Below are positions 45,430-57,520 of a DNA stretch of 64,000 bases, piece by piece. Position 1 is the stretch's first letter. Each line of letters begins with the position of its first letter. The notes beneath the pieces are model-generated. The model was not told the origin of the DNA, ran no database searches, and was given only the letters and a program-made list of their open reading frames with translations. A program made the position numbers and the translations under genes. The DNA is taken from the NCBI GenBank assembly GCA_963691655.1, contig OY829326.1:16046878-16110877 (forward strand), written 5' to 3'. This DNA comes from Toxonevra muliebris (Eukaryota; Arthropoda; Insecta; Diptera; Pallopteridae).

Positions 45430-46995
45430 CGCTTATAATTAAACTTATAATTATTATATTAATTTTTATTGAACTTTAACTTGTGTATTATTGAAGTTTA
45501 TGAAATACAAATAAGAAACCAAACGCATAGAATAAAATAAGTTTGTAAAGTAGAAAGATTTTGGAGATCTGTATCATGTACTATACTTGTCCGAAATTTA
45601 TTACAATTTATTTTTAAATAATATTTCTGTCTACTTACAAAGATGATATTAAAAACGTTGTTTGTAATAATCACAGTTGGCAATCGGTTGTAATGACGTT
45701 TTAATATTAATATGAAATTTCATAAATACATTAGCTAAAAACGTTTATCTGCAATGAAATAAAAATAGAGGAAATATTTTATTATTTATATATTAATTAA
45801 ATATTAATAAAAAGTGAGAACGTTATAAGTACAAAGAAGAAAACAAAAACAAAACTAATATTCATAAAACACAAGCAATAAAGAAAAATACAAAACAATT
45901 GAAATTCAGTGTCAAAGTCAAATTGTGATGATAAAATCACGCACTAAAAAGTTAATAGCTACTGCATGAAAACATCATCGCCAGCCAGAGACAACAACAA
46001 TTAAATCAAAAGCAACAAAAACAGTAAATCAGAGCAGCAGCAACAACAACAACAGCGTCGAATTCATTCACATGCATCTATACTTGCATACTTATAGTAT
46101 TCTAAATACGGAGAATTGCTTTATTTACTGCTGGCTGCTGATATTTGTCGCTCTTGCTCTTCTTTTATTAAATGCTTTATGGAAGAGCGCCACTAGTACA
46201 ATATTGCCGATAGCACAACAACAACAAATTTGCTGTTGGCTATTGCTTTGGTGTGTAGCAATGTGTATTGTGTGTCTATGCAGCAAGTATTCATTGTGAA
46301 GTATGTCATTGTATTTGAGGCGACAGCAGTTCATTTGCAGCTATGTTGAGAGTTTCTGCTGGGTTAGTTAACAAAAACTTTGTTGTTGTTGCTCTTTATT
46401 TTTACAAGAGGTTATGAAAATTGTGAATTTCTCATTTACACTTTTGTCAGCAACAGTTTAGCAGCAACTGAGAAACTCAATGACTTTTTTGTTACATTTT
46501 AATTAGATTTTTGAGATAAAAATTCTATCAAGATTTTGATTTTTTTTTTTTCAAGCGAAAATAGAAGGTTATTCTGTGTTAGCTCGTAGAGTAGTTTTTT
46601 AAATAAAAAGGAACATAAATAATATTATATTTAATTAAAGAAAAAATTTTAATTAAATTTTCATTGTGTTTAACAATATATTTGTAAGACTTTTTACTTA
46701 AAATTAGTTACTTCCTGAACTTTCCATCCAGTCACTATATATAAATTTAGATATAAAAATCTATCTTCTACTTAACACGTTGACACAAATGGCGGCTTTA
46801 AAGTCAAATTGCTATTATTCTGTTCTAAGAAATTTTTGTTACAGTGCTAAATATTAAAGCTCTTCAATCAAATTTAACTTAAAGAAGCATTCAATTAAAT
46901 AAATGACACTCAATTGCTTAAAATTTCCGACGACAATTAAAAAATTCAAAGAGAAATATGAAAGGAAATAGGGCTATAGCATAAATTTGGTATGC
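45430..46995. other. Non-coding stretch
   Basis: It contains CAA/CAG microsatellite at about 46035-46055 and 46215-46228. No supported gene; the frame at 46072-46299 is low-complexity and shadowed on the opposite strand. Confidence 0.5.
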
Positions 46996-46999
46996 GCTG

Positions 47000-47135
47000 C
47001 TTTATACGGCGCGCATTGGAAAAACCTTTACATCTAGTTTTACTTTTTGTAGCCGGGTTCAATACTCGGCACAATACAAAATCAAAAATTAAAATTTGTC
47101 TATACGGCTTCGGCATAAAACTGTAGGTCCCTTCC
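47000..47135 (+). mobile_element. Possible SINE A-related fragment
   Basis: Contains a T-arm-like GCCGGGTTCAATACTCGGC (B-box GGTTCAATAC) and, about 60 bp later, GGCATAAAACTGTAGGTCC, similar to GGCGTTAAACTGTAGATCC in the 18.1-kb SINE. The A-box half is not recognisable. Confidence 0.4.
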
Positions 47136-47139
47136 AAGG

Positions 47140-48095
47140 CCGTATTTAGGGGGGAGATTTTGGGGGTTCTGACCCTATCCCTATCTAATTTTTGATGTTG
47201 ATTGCCAGTGGATGAAAAAAATCGGTTCTTTCTAAATAAAAAGCAAAATATAAAAAAAAAATTTGAATTGAAATCGTACGAAGTTTGAAGCACGTCATGG
47301 CCAAAAAAGGTATTTTCAGAGGTTTCAACCCCATTTTTTCTAAAACGTGACATGATGGGAAGTTTTTCAGATTCGTGTTCAGCATGAAAAATTCATTTGC
47401 AAACACTAGGAACCATATTGTTCACCAAACCCGTGCAGGGCAGTGTTATTGAATCATCTTTAAGGTTCTTAAAATATAATTAATCTTTTAACCCATTATT
47501 GCTCAGAGCGCCCCGACTCGGGAATATATGCCAACCTCATCCGAGCTTCTCATCATTGATAATGGCCCAAATTCCCACTGATTTCATTTGGAAAAAATTA
47601 GTCTCTGACTATTTTTGGCATTTTTAATCATTTTTTTGAGGTTGGGTATATTCTCAGTAATGGCAAGTCAATGAGTTATCGAAATTATGTCTTGCACGAT
47701 AAAAAATGTATTGGAGTCCACATTGAATAATATTTATTTGAACAAATTTAAATTAATTATTCCGTGAATTTTTTGTCATTTTCGGCCATTTTTTTTAGGT
47801 TAAGATTAAGAAAACTCGGAAGCAAACATTTTTCCTAAAGCTTTAAGACATTTATCCACTTTTCTCCCTAGTCTGATAGGGTCCATCAAATGCTTCAACG
47901 TCTTTAATTTATTGTATTTAAACATCAGTTTCAGAAAAAATTTATATGGATATTTTCTTCGAATGACAAGTTGCGAAAATTTAAGATTTATCAAGTTAAA
48001 GTTGTAGACTATAGTAGGGATTAATATTTCGAGTAATGATGGAAGCCATTTTTTTTTTTTGTTGGAACAGAAGTATTCAAGAATACAGCACACAG
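47140..48095. other. Non-coding stretch
   Basis: GGCCGTATTTAGGGGGGAG at about 47141-47159 looks like a repeat junction, but no partner was found. The minus-strand frame at 46946-47353 runs across the SINE-like sequence and is not a gene. Confidence 0.4.
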
Positions 48096-48099
48096 ACAA

Positions 48100-48960
48100 G
48101 TTTTGCGTTCATTGTACTATATCCTGTGTTCCTTTTTGCTATTCTTTAAATCTACCAGGTGTTAAAGACCTCAAGTGTTCGTCTCCGAACACTCCAGTAC
48201 CTAATAGGCTTACTCTGATCTGGCAGAAAGAGGGGCAGACACCAAGAAAGTGGTCAGCCGTCTCTTCACATTCTTCTTCCGAACCACAGGAAGCACAGAA
48301 GACGTTAGCTCCCAGGCCAATCATATTCAAATGTTTGGCCTAAGAGAAGTGGCCTGTATATAGTCCCATCAGCTGCCTACAGCTCTTTCTGTTAAGTGAT
48401 AACAGAAAGTGTGTTAGATGCTTCGATATAACAGGTGACATGGCCTTTGTCTGTCTAAAGCCCCTCAGCTCCTCCCATTTACGATTGTGGGCCAAATCAA
48501 CCCACTCAATAATGGTGGTCTTGATGGGTGTAGACGACAAAGAGCTTACAGAGAGTCAACAGATTCATTTCCGGAAATGAATGTCCAGGAATCCATATCA
48601 AAAGCAGGCTTTTGTGTTTTTCAACAAAATCCTGCTTAGATTTACAATGCATAACCAGTTTAAATGTGGTTAGAGGATTAAGCAAGGATTTAAGCGCCTT
48701 AAGCGTAACTGTCACTAAATACACAGATACTCCTTTCTCTCCAACCATTATCAATGACATGGTCCATTGCCTTGATGATTGCAAAAATTTCTACTTGAAA
48801 AACAGAAGCATACAACCCAAGAGAGAAGTGAAGGTGCACTCCATCATTTTCAATGAAGACCCCAGAACCCGAACCGCGCTTACAATCAGCTCCCTCTCTG
48901 AAAGCACTACGCCAGATTACTGTTCAGACTCCGATCAAAAAAGTTTTAAAATATTATTAA
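48100..48960 (-). pseudogene. RNase-H-bearing LINE 3' remnant (minus strand)
   Basis: From the right end leftward: RNase H start GSGVFIENDGVHLHFSLG, KAMDHVIDNGWRERSICVFS, then DSYA (the DSQ-type active-site block). A frameshift is followed by ALKSLLNPLTTFKLVMHCKS and LLLIWIPGHSFPE. The C-terminal block LSLNRKSCRQLMGLYTGHFS and the zinc-binding tail GANVFCASCGSEEECEETAD complete it. The order is RNase H then Cys/His tail, with at least three frame changes. No RT was found upstream. Confidence 0.8.
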
Positions 48961-48964
48961 GATC

Positions 48965-49570
48965 TGCGTTATACTCGAGTATATATTCATGTTTTCCTGA
49001 ACTATTATGCACTAGTACTCAACAAAATTTATGCGCTATTTATCACAATATTTATTTTAAAATTTTTTAGTATCCTTCATAATCAAGAGTCTAGACTCTA
49101 CATCTCACACTGGTCGGATATCCAAAAACGTTGATGATCTGCATTACCCCTCTAAACTAATTTCAAATTATTTACAAGAATATTTTTTCAACACCTAAAT
49201 AAAAATAAGTTTTGTTTTGTTGTTGCTGTACTAATTATAGCAGGCAACTATTACGAAAGGTGAATACTGATTTATTTATATTGTTCTTCGGAAATATGTA
49301 ACAATCAGTAAATCAAATATATTTATCAGTGCAAAAAATGTTGAAATGTTTAAAAACAAATTGAAAGAATAAGGCATTTTGTCACGATAAAAAACAATTT
49401 TTAGTTTAAATGCAAAAAAAAACTTTTTAAAAATTTTTCATTTAATTGCAAGTAACATTACTCGTCACTGTTTCATATTTCAATAGAATTAGCTAGCAAT
49501 AATTGCAATTATAATTTTATAATAATCTTTATTATTTTTTTAAGAAATTTTATATCATAAAATGTTGTAA
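48965..49570. other. Non-coding stretch
   Basis: AT-rich, nothing recognisable. Confidence 0.5.
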
Positions 49571-49575
49571 CATGT

Positions 49576-51236
49576 GGGTAAATCCCAGAAAAGTGAAACC
49601 AAAAGTAAAAATAAAAATATCAAAATAAAAAGGTTAAAAATACGTTAACATGAAAGACAATAAACCATATTTAATGAATAAATTCGATTTAAAAAAATAA
49701 AATCAAGGAAACCCCATAATTTTATTTGCTTTTGTAAACAAAGTTTGATTTCAAAGTGGGAAAACAATTAAATTTTTGTCGCTACTCGCAAACGCAGTTT
49801 ACTAGTTAAAAAAGCGAAAAGATTCAAAGGGTGCATAAGGGTGTGTTAAGTATTTGGTTTCGGTGCAAAAAATAATTTAAAAATAAAGTGTGAAACGTAA
49901 GTAACGCGAAATATACAAAAAGTTGTTTAACTCCAAAAGTAGTCCATCAAATAAAACCAAATCTTAGATTTTCTTTTAAAGATTGAAGTTATATTGATCT
50001 ACTCCATTTTGGATTCAAAAATTCTAGTATTTGAAGAAAAAACTTATAATTTAAAAATGAAACGTAAGTAATAAAATTTTTTTTTAAATTTTTTTTGTAT
50101 GTGGTAGCAGAAATAGAAATGGAGCAACAAAAATTGTCCACAAATGACTAAAAACTTACTTCAAAGCATCGTGTGAGGCGTTATAGAGAAAAACTAAAGT
50201 TAAATATAGAATGCGATAAGGTATATGTATCGGGAGAAAAATAGTCTTCATTAATCTAAATTCTCTTAAAAAATTATAAGTTCTTTGCTCAAGAATGAAT
50301 TAAAATTTTATTTTTTAGCATTATATTTAAAGATTTGATTATTTACCACATAGCATTTATTACTTTCACTATATCTTTCAAATAATTATTTCTCTATCAA
50401 AACACAAGCTGTTTTACTTTACTTTGCAACGAATTAAACTAATTTTTTTTTAAAATAAAATATATTAAATGATTGCATTTTATTGTTTAATGCAAACCCT
50501 CATTTAATAATCCCTAAATACCACCCAAATAAAATTAGTGGGGCAAGTCAAGTGTACTTGAGCTAAAAGACTGTCGCTGAATTCGACATACACTGTGCTA
50601 AGCTAGGAATTTAAAACAAACAAAAAATAATCAAAAATTGTTTTAAAAATCTAAATTTCTTTTGTTGAACAAACGAACTTCACTTTTACTTTTTTATATG
50701 TTAGATTATTTCAAGGTTGTGTGCTCCATAAAAAAAATCCCAATGTAGTACAGTGTTCTAATTCAGTGACCCAGCTCATTCCTAAAAATGTTCATTTGTA
50801 GACCAGTGATACACAACTTAAAACGTAAGTAACGCTACAATGAAACGTAAGTAACGCTAGGCAAATCAAATATGTATTAAAAAAATATACTAATTTAAGC
50901 AAAACAGTCAAATTTTTTATGAACTTCTACTGTCGATAAATAAATCTATTTGGAAAAAATTTTCTTCTTCAATTTTCATTGACCAATTCGCAGAATTTCA
51001 CATATCTCAATCGAGTACTCAAAATAGTTGTTTTGTGCGGAAACGTAAGTAACGACACTAATATGAGTTATTTCCTCAGAGCACATTAATAATAGAAAAT
51101 ATGTTTATGCTGATTCATGTACAAGAGCATAAGACACACACGACTGTGTTACCCGATTTTTGAAATAGTTGATAATTATTAGTGAAAAAATCGTTTTATA
51201 CCGAATGGTGAAACGTAAGTAACGCTGGATTTACCC
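49576..51236 (+). mobile_element. 1.66-kb element with GGGTAAATCC termini and repeated internal motif
   Basis: The left end GGGTAAATCCCAG (49576 on) and the complement of the right end GGGTAAATCCAG (ending 51236) are inverted repeats. ATGT is found directly outside both (49572-49575 and 51237-51240). The interior holds GAAACGTAAGTAACG at 49892-49906, 50842-50856, 51040-51054 and 51210-51224, with shortened forms at 50059-50071 and 50821-50834, all on the same strand. No protein-coding frame is seen. I read it as a non-autonomous DNA transposon of unknown superfamily. A 4-bp duplication occurs in a few superfamilies such as Sola and Chapaev, but the termini do not settle it. Confidence 0.65.
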
Positions 51237-51244
51237 ATGTATTA

Positions 51245-52285
51245 AAGATATTGAAATATCAACTTTGGCAACTAAGGCAATTTTAAGCTTAACATTAATT
51301 AATATATATGAGGGTTTTTCCACGTCGCATTGTGGAATATTCCAATGCATAAATAAGTTAATAATTGAATTTGTTTTTAATTTTTACTTAAATTCAACTA
51401 CGATTTCTTTTCATCAGGTTTATTGAACCTTTTTTATTTTACATTTACGTTAATTCTTTACTTTCCTGCGTGTGCATGCGACAGGGAATCAGTCAGACAG
51501 ACAGACAAACAGACACACAATCAAGAGTAAAGTGTATATTAAACTGAACATGAGCGAAAGATATTAAAGAAAAACATATATAATTTTTTTATTTTGCTTT
51601 TACATTTTACAATAATAATAAAATGTAAAAATCCTTCAGTGTTACCAAGTCACGTATATAATGAAAAACTCTTACGTGTTTTATTAACAAGTAGATACGT
51701 TCATATATTGATGAGATATTGCGTCTTTATTGAGTTATATTGCTGATAAATTTAAAAATTGTAGGTATGTATATTTTAGGTAGATACATGTAAATGAGCG
51801 CTCAAGCTGTAAATGTATACGACAACAACTAAAATGTTATTTCAAATGAATTGCAAATTATTTAATTTTTTGGTAAATGAAAATGAAAACAAATAATTTA
51901 ATTTGAATAATAGAAAAGAAAGAAAATTCCGAACATAAATTGTAGTCAAATATTTATCTTACAAATTAATGAACCAACTAAATATTGAAATTCAAGCACG
52001 CAACCATTTTTAATTTATTCTACATATTTATCTGAGCCTTAGAAAGTCCGTCCGTTAAAGCGTGCATATACATTCTAATAGAGTCTACTATTACCAATAT
52101 GAGCAAACAGTTTTTCATGAAATATTATTTAGAATTGAAGTTTAAACATGTCATTCTAATTTTTTTTTTTGCAAAAAATATTTACAAAGGTACAAAAAAA
52201 TGGTGGTAAAATTACATATTAGCCGATAAGAGCAAAAATGGTGTAAATACATTTTTTTATAATTTGGATTTTCCTAAGCAGGCAA
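51245..52285. other. Non-coding stretch
   Basis: AT-rich with a short CAGA-rich patch at about 51492-51520. No gene recognised. Confidence 0.5.
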
Positions 52286-52289
52286 AACT

Positions 52290-53357
52290 TTAAGGCGAAA
52301 GTTCCCTGTAATGGGTTTTTAACTCGATTAGACAGAAAGAAGGCTGTTGGATGGTATTTGTTGCATTTTTCGTCAAAAAATTACGAATAATGATAGCATT
52401 GTGCGAAGGTGCGTTATCATGGTGCAAAATCCACGAGTTTTCTCTCCACAATTCTAGTCTCTTTCGGCGAATTGCTTCACGCAAACGTCTCATAACGCCC
52501 AAATAATACTCTTTGTTTACTGTCTGGCCTTCTGGCAAAATTTCATGATGCACTACACCGTTGTAATCCATGAAAACCGTAAGCATTGCCTTCTTTTTTT
52601 TGGTCTCGTCTCATTTGGTGAACGCCATTCACTTGCCTGATGTCTGGATTGCGTGTCGTACTCATAAACCCACTTCTCGTCTCCAGTAATAATCTTTGAT
52701 GAATGTGGAATCGGATTCAGCCTCGCAAATCATGTCTTTTGCTACGTCAAAACGGTCTCTTTTTTACATGAAATTGAGGATGTTTTGGCACCAACTTTGC
52801 TGCTACACGACGGAAACCCAAATCATTAACCAAAATGTCTTGGACGGATCCATAGGCAATGTTCAAGTCCTTCGCTATTTCTCTGATGGTTAATTTGCGG
52901 TTATTGACCAATATTTCTTTTGCTTTATCAATGTTTTCGCCGGCTTTCGATGTCGATGGTCTGCCACTGCGTTCATCATCTTCGATTGACTCACGATCAC
53001 TTTAGAACCGCTCGTGCCACTGGTAAACGACCGTTTTCTTTAGAGAATCGTTGCCGAAACACTTTTTCAACATCTCCAACGTTCGCGCACCATTAAATCC
53101 GTTTTTTACGCAAAATTTAACGCCAGTTCGTTGTTGCAAATTTAAATCCATTTCTAAAATTGTAAAAAATCACCAACACACACATAAATAGATGTACCCT
53201 TGGCTACGTAACTTTGCACATGTCAAGCTATGACGCTAAGATTTAGAGGGAATATCAACAACAAATGTACCAACTTAACAAACAAAAAACAGAACTGAAA
53301 TCGGATCGATGGGAGCGCCACACGGTGGTTATTCCGGGAACTTTTTGATCAAGGTGG
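52290..53357 (-). mobile_element. Mariner copy, 3'-truncated, third catalytic Asp deleted
   Basis: On the minus strand the 5' terminus CCACCTTGATCAAAAAGTTC starts at 53357 next to TA (53358-53359). The transposase ATG is at 53151 (MDLNLQQRTG-like). The first catalytic Asp block reads TGDEKWVYEYD and the second LHHDNAPSHNAIIIRN. An internal deletion of about 35-40 bp near 52345 joins NTIQQP directly to SFCLIELK, removing SPDLAPCD, hence the third Asp. Similarity to the 39.5-kb copy stops at about 52292, so the C-terminus and 3' TIR are missing. Close in sequence to the 39.5-kb element but better preserved in its 5' half. Confidence 0.9.
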
Positions 53358-53364
53358 TATATTC

Positions 53365-56300
53365 AATAGTGTCTATCTACAATTTTGGCGAAAATTAGTT
53401 TTTGATAGCAAACTCTTCACTGACCACAGCTACATCTATGATCTTAATTCTGAATTAAAAACAATTCGAGAAATATTTCTTTTCACTTTCGTTATTTTCC
53501 TTTCCACCATGACGTTCATTTGTGGTTGTAATAGTGTATATGTACCGAGATATCATGCCGAGAAAGAGGTGAAATTGAAAACTCAGTCAATACATTTGCC
53601 AAATGACTATGTTTAGGTAATCAGAGATAAGCACACGGATGGAATATTTCAATTGCATGGAACGTATGCATGGCTATTGGCCGATGCTGGCAATCCTCAA
53701 AACAGTTTTTTTTAGAGGCTAAGCGAACTTAACTTGGCTTAATTCGCTTCAGTATTTCCTTCAAAATCACTTTTTGGACTTTCTTAAAAAAAAAAAAAAC
53801 ATTTTTTACTGCCATTAATACCTACAAATAGCCGAACAAAAAAAACCTATCCTATCATCAAAATATTGCTCATGCGTAATGCTAGCGTACTGACAGTAAG
53901 AGAAAAAACAATTTCATAGATACCATTCAAAGATCTGTCAAAAATGCAAAACTTTATTTACTAACTGAACAAAAAAGCCACTTTTTGTTAAGTAAAAAAT
54001 ATGCTAGTATTTTCCACATATTTATAGAGAAAGGGAAAGGTTTTTAGCGTCTGACTTGCCAAAAAAAAGTGTGTGTTTGGAATAAAAAACCAGAAACAAA
54101 AAATTTCTATTACGTTATCGCTTAATATCGAACAACTAGACATCATCGTCATCGCAATCTGACCCAACAGTAAAAACACGCAAAGACGTTTAACTATGAC
54201 GTACAATACGCTCAACGACGCTTGACGTATAATTTTGCTTCAGCGACTTGAAACGCGTGCAAATCTCAGTCAACAATCATAAGTGCAAGAAATACAGAAA
54301 TTATTTCGTTTTGACCTTTTATGAACCAAAAACGTGAATCAATTGAAACCATAAATTTTTCACGAAAATATTCTTCAATTTTATTTGCCTAAAAGTTTGG
54401 AGAGAAATTCAGCGGAGCAGAGAGTGAAAGAAATGTGAAATGTTCTTTTGACTTGCCACAATAATAGTTGAAATATATGTGTAGAGAAGAAAGAAGGTAG
54501 GAAAAATAACCCAAATATTTTTTCTCAAAAAATTTATTATTTGTAAGGCAAAAGACAAAGACTATGCTGCTGCACACTTTGGTCAGGCGTTGGTTGGCGA
54601 CAACTACTATTCGAAGGTACAAAAAACAATAAAACAAAACAGTTGGCAGTAAACAAAAATATTTCCACAACAACTAAAAAGAAAAACAAGAACAAAAAAC
54701 ACAACAAAAACCCTGAAACAATTTTGCCTGTTTTAACTGTTCAAAGGATTGAAACTTGCAGCTGCAAGACACAAATTGAGTTCGACCCTTTAGAAAACTT
54801 CTGCACGCAATAGAAAGAATGGAACCCCAATACGAGTGGTAAACTAAACTAAGCTCACTACTGCATTTTCGTTTGTATACTATCGTATCCATCATTCAAG
54901 ATTGGTAAGTAAATTGTATTTCACATGCAAAGTAGATATTGGCAAACTTTGTATGTATTTGAAAGCAGCACAACTATGAGTATAACTATGTAAAAGTGCA
55001 CACGTATTAGTAAGTATGTGTGTTGCATTACAATAACAACAACTAGTTGCTAAGTACAATCAAAAAAATAAAAATAACACAATAATGTTCAAGTCCAAGG
55101 TTAAATTTTATCGAAAAAATAAAGAAATTCTCTTCGTCTATATATGTATTTAAATTATTGAAGGTTTTTGTTTTCGCTTGGTTCTTTTTTTTTTTTTTTC
55201 AATGTATTAAATACATATTTCTAGTTTTTATCTGCTCATACTATCGTTTTGTGAGCTTTCTTTCTTGGATTGATGCCAAGGGAATTTTCTTTGATTCATA
55301 GCTTCGGCATAATTTTTGTTTTTCTTTTCTGCCACTGTAAAGTGGGGTCAAAAACATTTTTTTTATTTTTGGCAACATACACGACAAACGACAACATAGA
55401 CGACTAAGTGTCTGCACGTAGAAAAAAAATACTGCAGTCTAGCGAAACTTGATATTATTTTGGTATAGTTTTCAATATTAGTTTGTTTGATTATATAAAC
55501 AGAAATTTTAAATAATTTAAAGAATTTTGAAATTGAGTCACTTTGAGGCTTTTGCAGGATAAGACAACTGATTCATAAAGCACTTCAAAATTTTGGTACT
55601 TGTACTCAATTAAATAAAACTAGTCGGTAAGGCTCCAGTAACTGGGGCTATTTTTTTTTGCTCAAAAAATCTCTATGAAAAAACAAATATCAAAAGAGAA
55701 CCAAACTACTTGCTGGTGTTTGTTTTGTTATTTATGTATGCAGATAATTCGTTATATAATTCTGAGAAATGCCGTTACTCATGTCTTCTCTTTCTCTCTC
55801 TCATTTGCTATTTACTCCCGCTTAAGCAATTATTACAGCGATGAATGCAATGCTTTGTTCAATGAGTGAATTTTCAAGAACCTCCGACGCTAATATTTTG
55901 GAATTGGCTAAACCGATTTTAAATCTGATAATTTTTGGCTAACCTACTCATCAAGCTCTTTAAATTGATATATAATATGATAGTGTAGCACTTCTGGATC
56001 TTCTGGAATAAAAATGTAGTTACACTAATAAATGTATAGATTGTCCATAAAAATAGCCCTCCGAAGGCTATTGCAAGCTCTATGTGTTCACGAAACCTAC
56101 AGCTTTATGCTGAATCCGAACGGTGAAGTGAAAAGCTTTTCTTAGGCAGAATCACGGTTAATCTTGCAAATTAGAAAAAAAAAAATAAACATTCTTCATC
56201 AGCATTTCACGTTTTCGGAATCGTAAGGAAATCAGAGGAGATAGGACAAAATCGAGCTTGAGTTCATATTCTCTGACCATCATTTCTTCTTACAATTGTT

Positions 56301-56840
56301 AGTCAGCATACGGCTTTTTCGCTTCTAAGGCCCTAAACTTTCATAAAAAGCAACTCAATGGAAATTTTTTAAAAACCATTTCAAGACATTTTTATTAGAT
56401 GTTTTTTTAAAGATAAACAAACTCTAATTCTTCACATAACCTTGAGAGTAAACTGCTGATTTAAAGAAGAAAAATTTTTTTGCTCAAAAACACTTTCTGA
56501 AAGTAATTTTACAACTGAAGATTAACATATAAGAAAGTAGGGATTTGGTTAAATGATTATTTCGAATGGAACAAACACAATTAAATCACATTCCACCTAT
56601 TTTTCTAAAATGCCCATTGATACTCTATTAATACCACTAACGAACGAAACTAAAAAAAGAACAAGCACTCACTCGACACTATGGCAGAATAATAGAGGTA
56701 ACCATATCCAACATGGCTGCCTCTTTTACATTCTGGACTCTGGTCAAGAATGTGTGTATAATGTGTGTTTGTGTGTGTGTTCGTGATTTCATTTTATACA
56801 AAAATCACAACGCTCAGCGCTCTCATTTCATAGTTTGAAA
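53365..56840. other. Non-coding stretch
   Basis: AT-rich, with homopolymer runs (53788-53800, 55186-55199). Open frames are short and without signature. No repeat boundaries resolved. Confidence 0.5.
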
Positions 56841-56847
56841 GTTATGT

Positions 56848-56881
56848 TTAGTTTCCTTCCCGGACGCGGGAAGGAAACTAA
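56848..56881. repeat. Perfect 15-bp hairpin with 4-nt loop
   Basis: TTAGTTTCCTTCCCG (56848-56862) and its exact complement (56867-56881) enclose GACG. The stem is GC-rich at the loop side. Function unknown; it could be the remnant of a foldback element. Confidence 0.9.
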
Positions 56882-56990
56882 TATTCCTAACTAATATAGT
56901 GCCATATTCGGCACTTTTTTTATACCAGCACTTTCTCTCTAAACTCTATCTACATCTGCTCTGTTTCACCCATGGTGAAATTCTGTATAA

Positions 56991-57154
56991 AGGGGCCCAT
57001 CCACTGGCGCGTAAGAATACGCAAATTCGTGGTTACGCGCGCAAGAATGCTCGTGGATGCCAAAATACGCGCATTCATGCGTGATTGATTTCCAAAAATT
57101 TGGAATTCCGCTGGCAAGAATGCGCATTCTTGCACGACAGCGGATGGGCCTCTT
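56991..57154. mobile_element. 164-bp palindromic MITE
   Basis: AGGGGCCCATCCACTGGCGC on the left and, complemented, AGAGGCCCATCCGCTGTCGT on the right begin an inverted repeat of about 33 bp (about 27 matches). The centre repeats further CGCAAGAATGC / GCATTCTTGC palindromes, so the whole unit could fold into a branched hairpin. Non-coding. No clear target duplication. Confidence 0.7.
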
Positions 57155-57159
57155 AAGGT

Positions 57160-57515
57160 GCTAGCAAGATTACAACAAATTCACCTTGACAAAAACAGAA
57201 TATCTTTGTTGTTGCGTCGGATACCATTAAATGTCAAAATCAGCCATACAACAAGACAATAACAACATATCTTTGTTGTTGTGGTTATAATGGGGGCATG
57301 CAGTGAATATCGAAATGGAGAAAAAATTAAACAATAAAGAAAGAATAAAAATTAGTTGTTGGTAACTTCACCTTGTATAAGTTCTCCTTGGTCTCACCTT
57401 CGCATACTAACAGCCTCTCGATATACACATACACACACACTTCTATACAGTGGAGCCTATACTATTTTTATTATATGGAAAGTATATAAGATTTGAGAGT
57501 GTTACTCTATCGCGC
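57160..57515. other. Non-coding stretch with stray terminal-repeat sequence
   Basis: ATATCTTTGTTGTTG occurs twice (about 57200 and 57269). CTTCACCTTGTATAAGTTCT at about 57367-57386, continuing into CCTTGGTC, resembles the terminal arm of the 57.5-59.1 kb element in inverted orientation. Confidence 0.4.
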
Positions 57516-57520
57516 GTAAA

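Noticed and set aside
46946..47353. 135-codon minus-strand frame
   Set aside because: It crosses SINE-like and other repeat sequence and shows no protein family.
48612..49070. 152-codon plus-strand frame
   Set aside because: It lies opposite the LINE RNase H remnant and has no signature of its own.
49892..51224. GTAAGT strings in the repeated motif as splice donors
   Set aside because: They belong to a longer conserved 15-mer repeated in a non-coding transposon-like unit, and no exon lies upstream.
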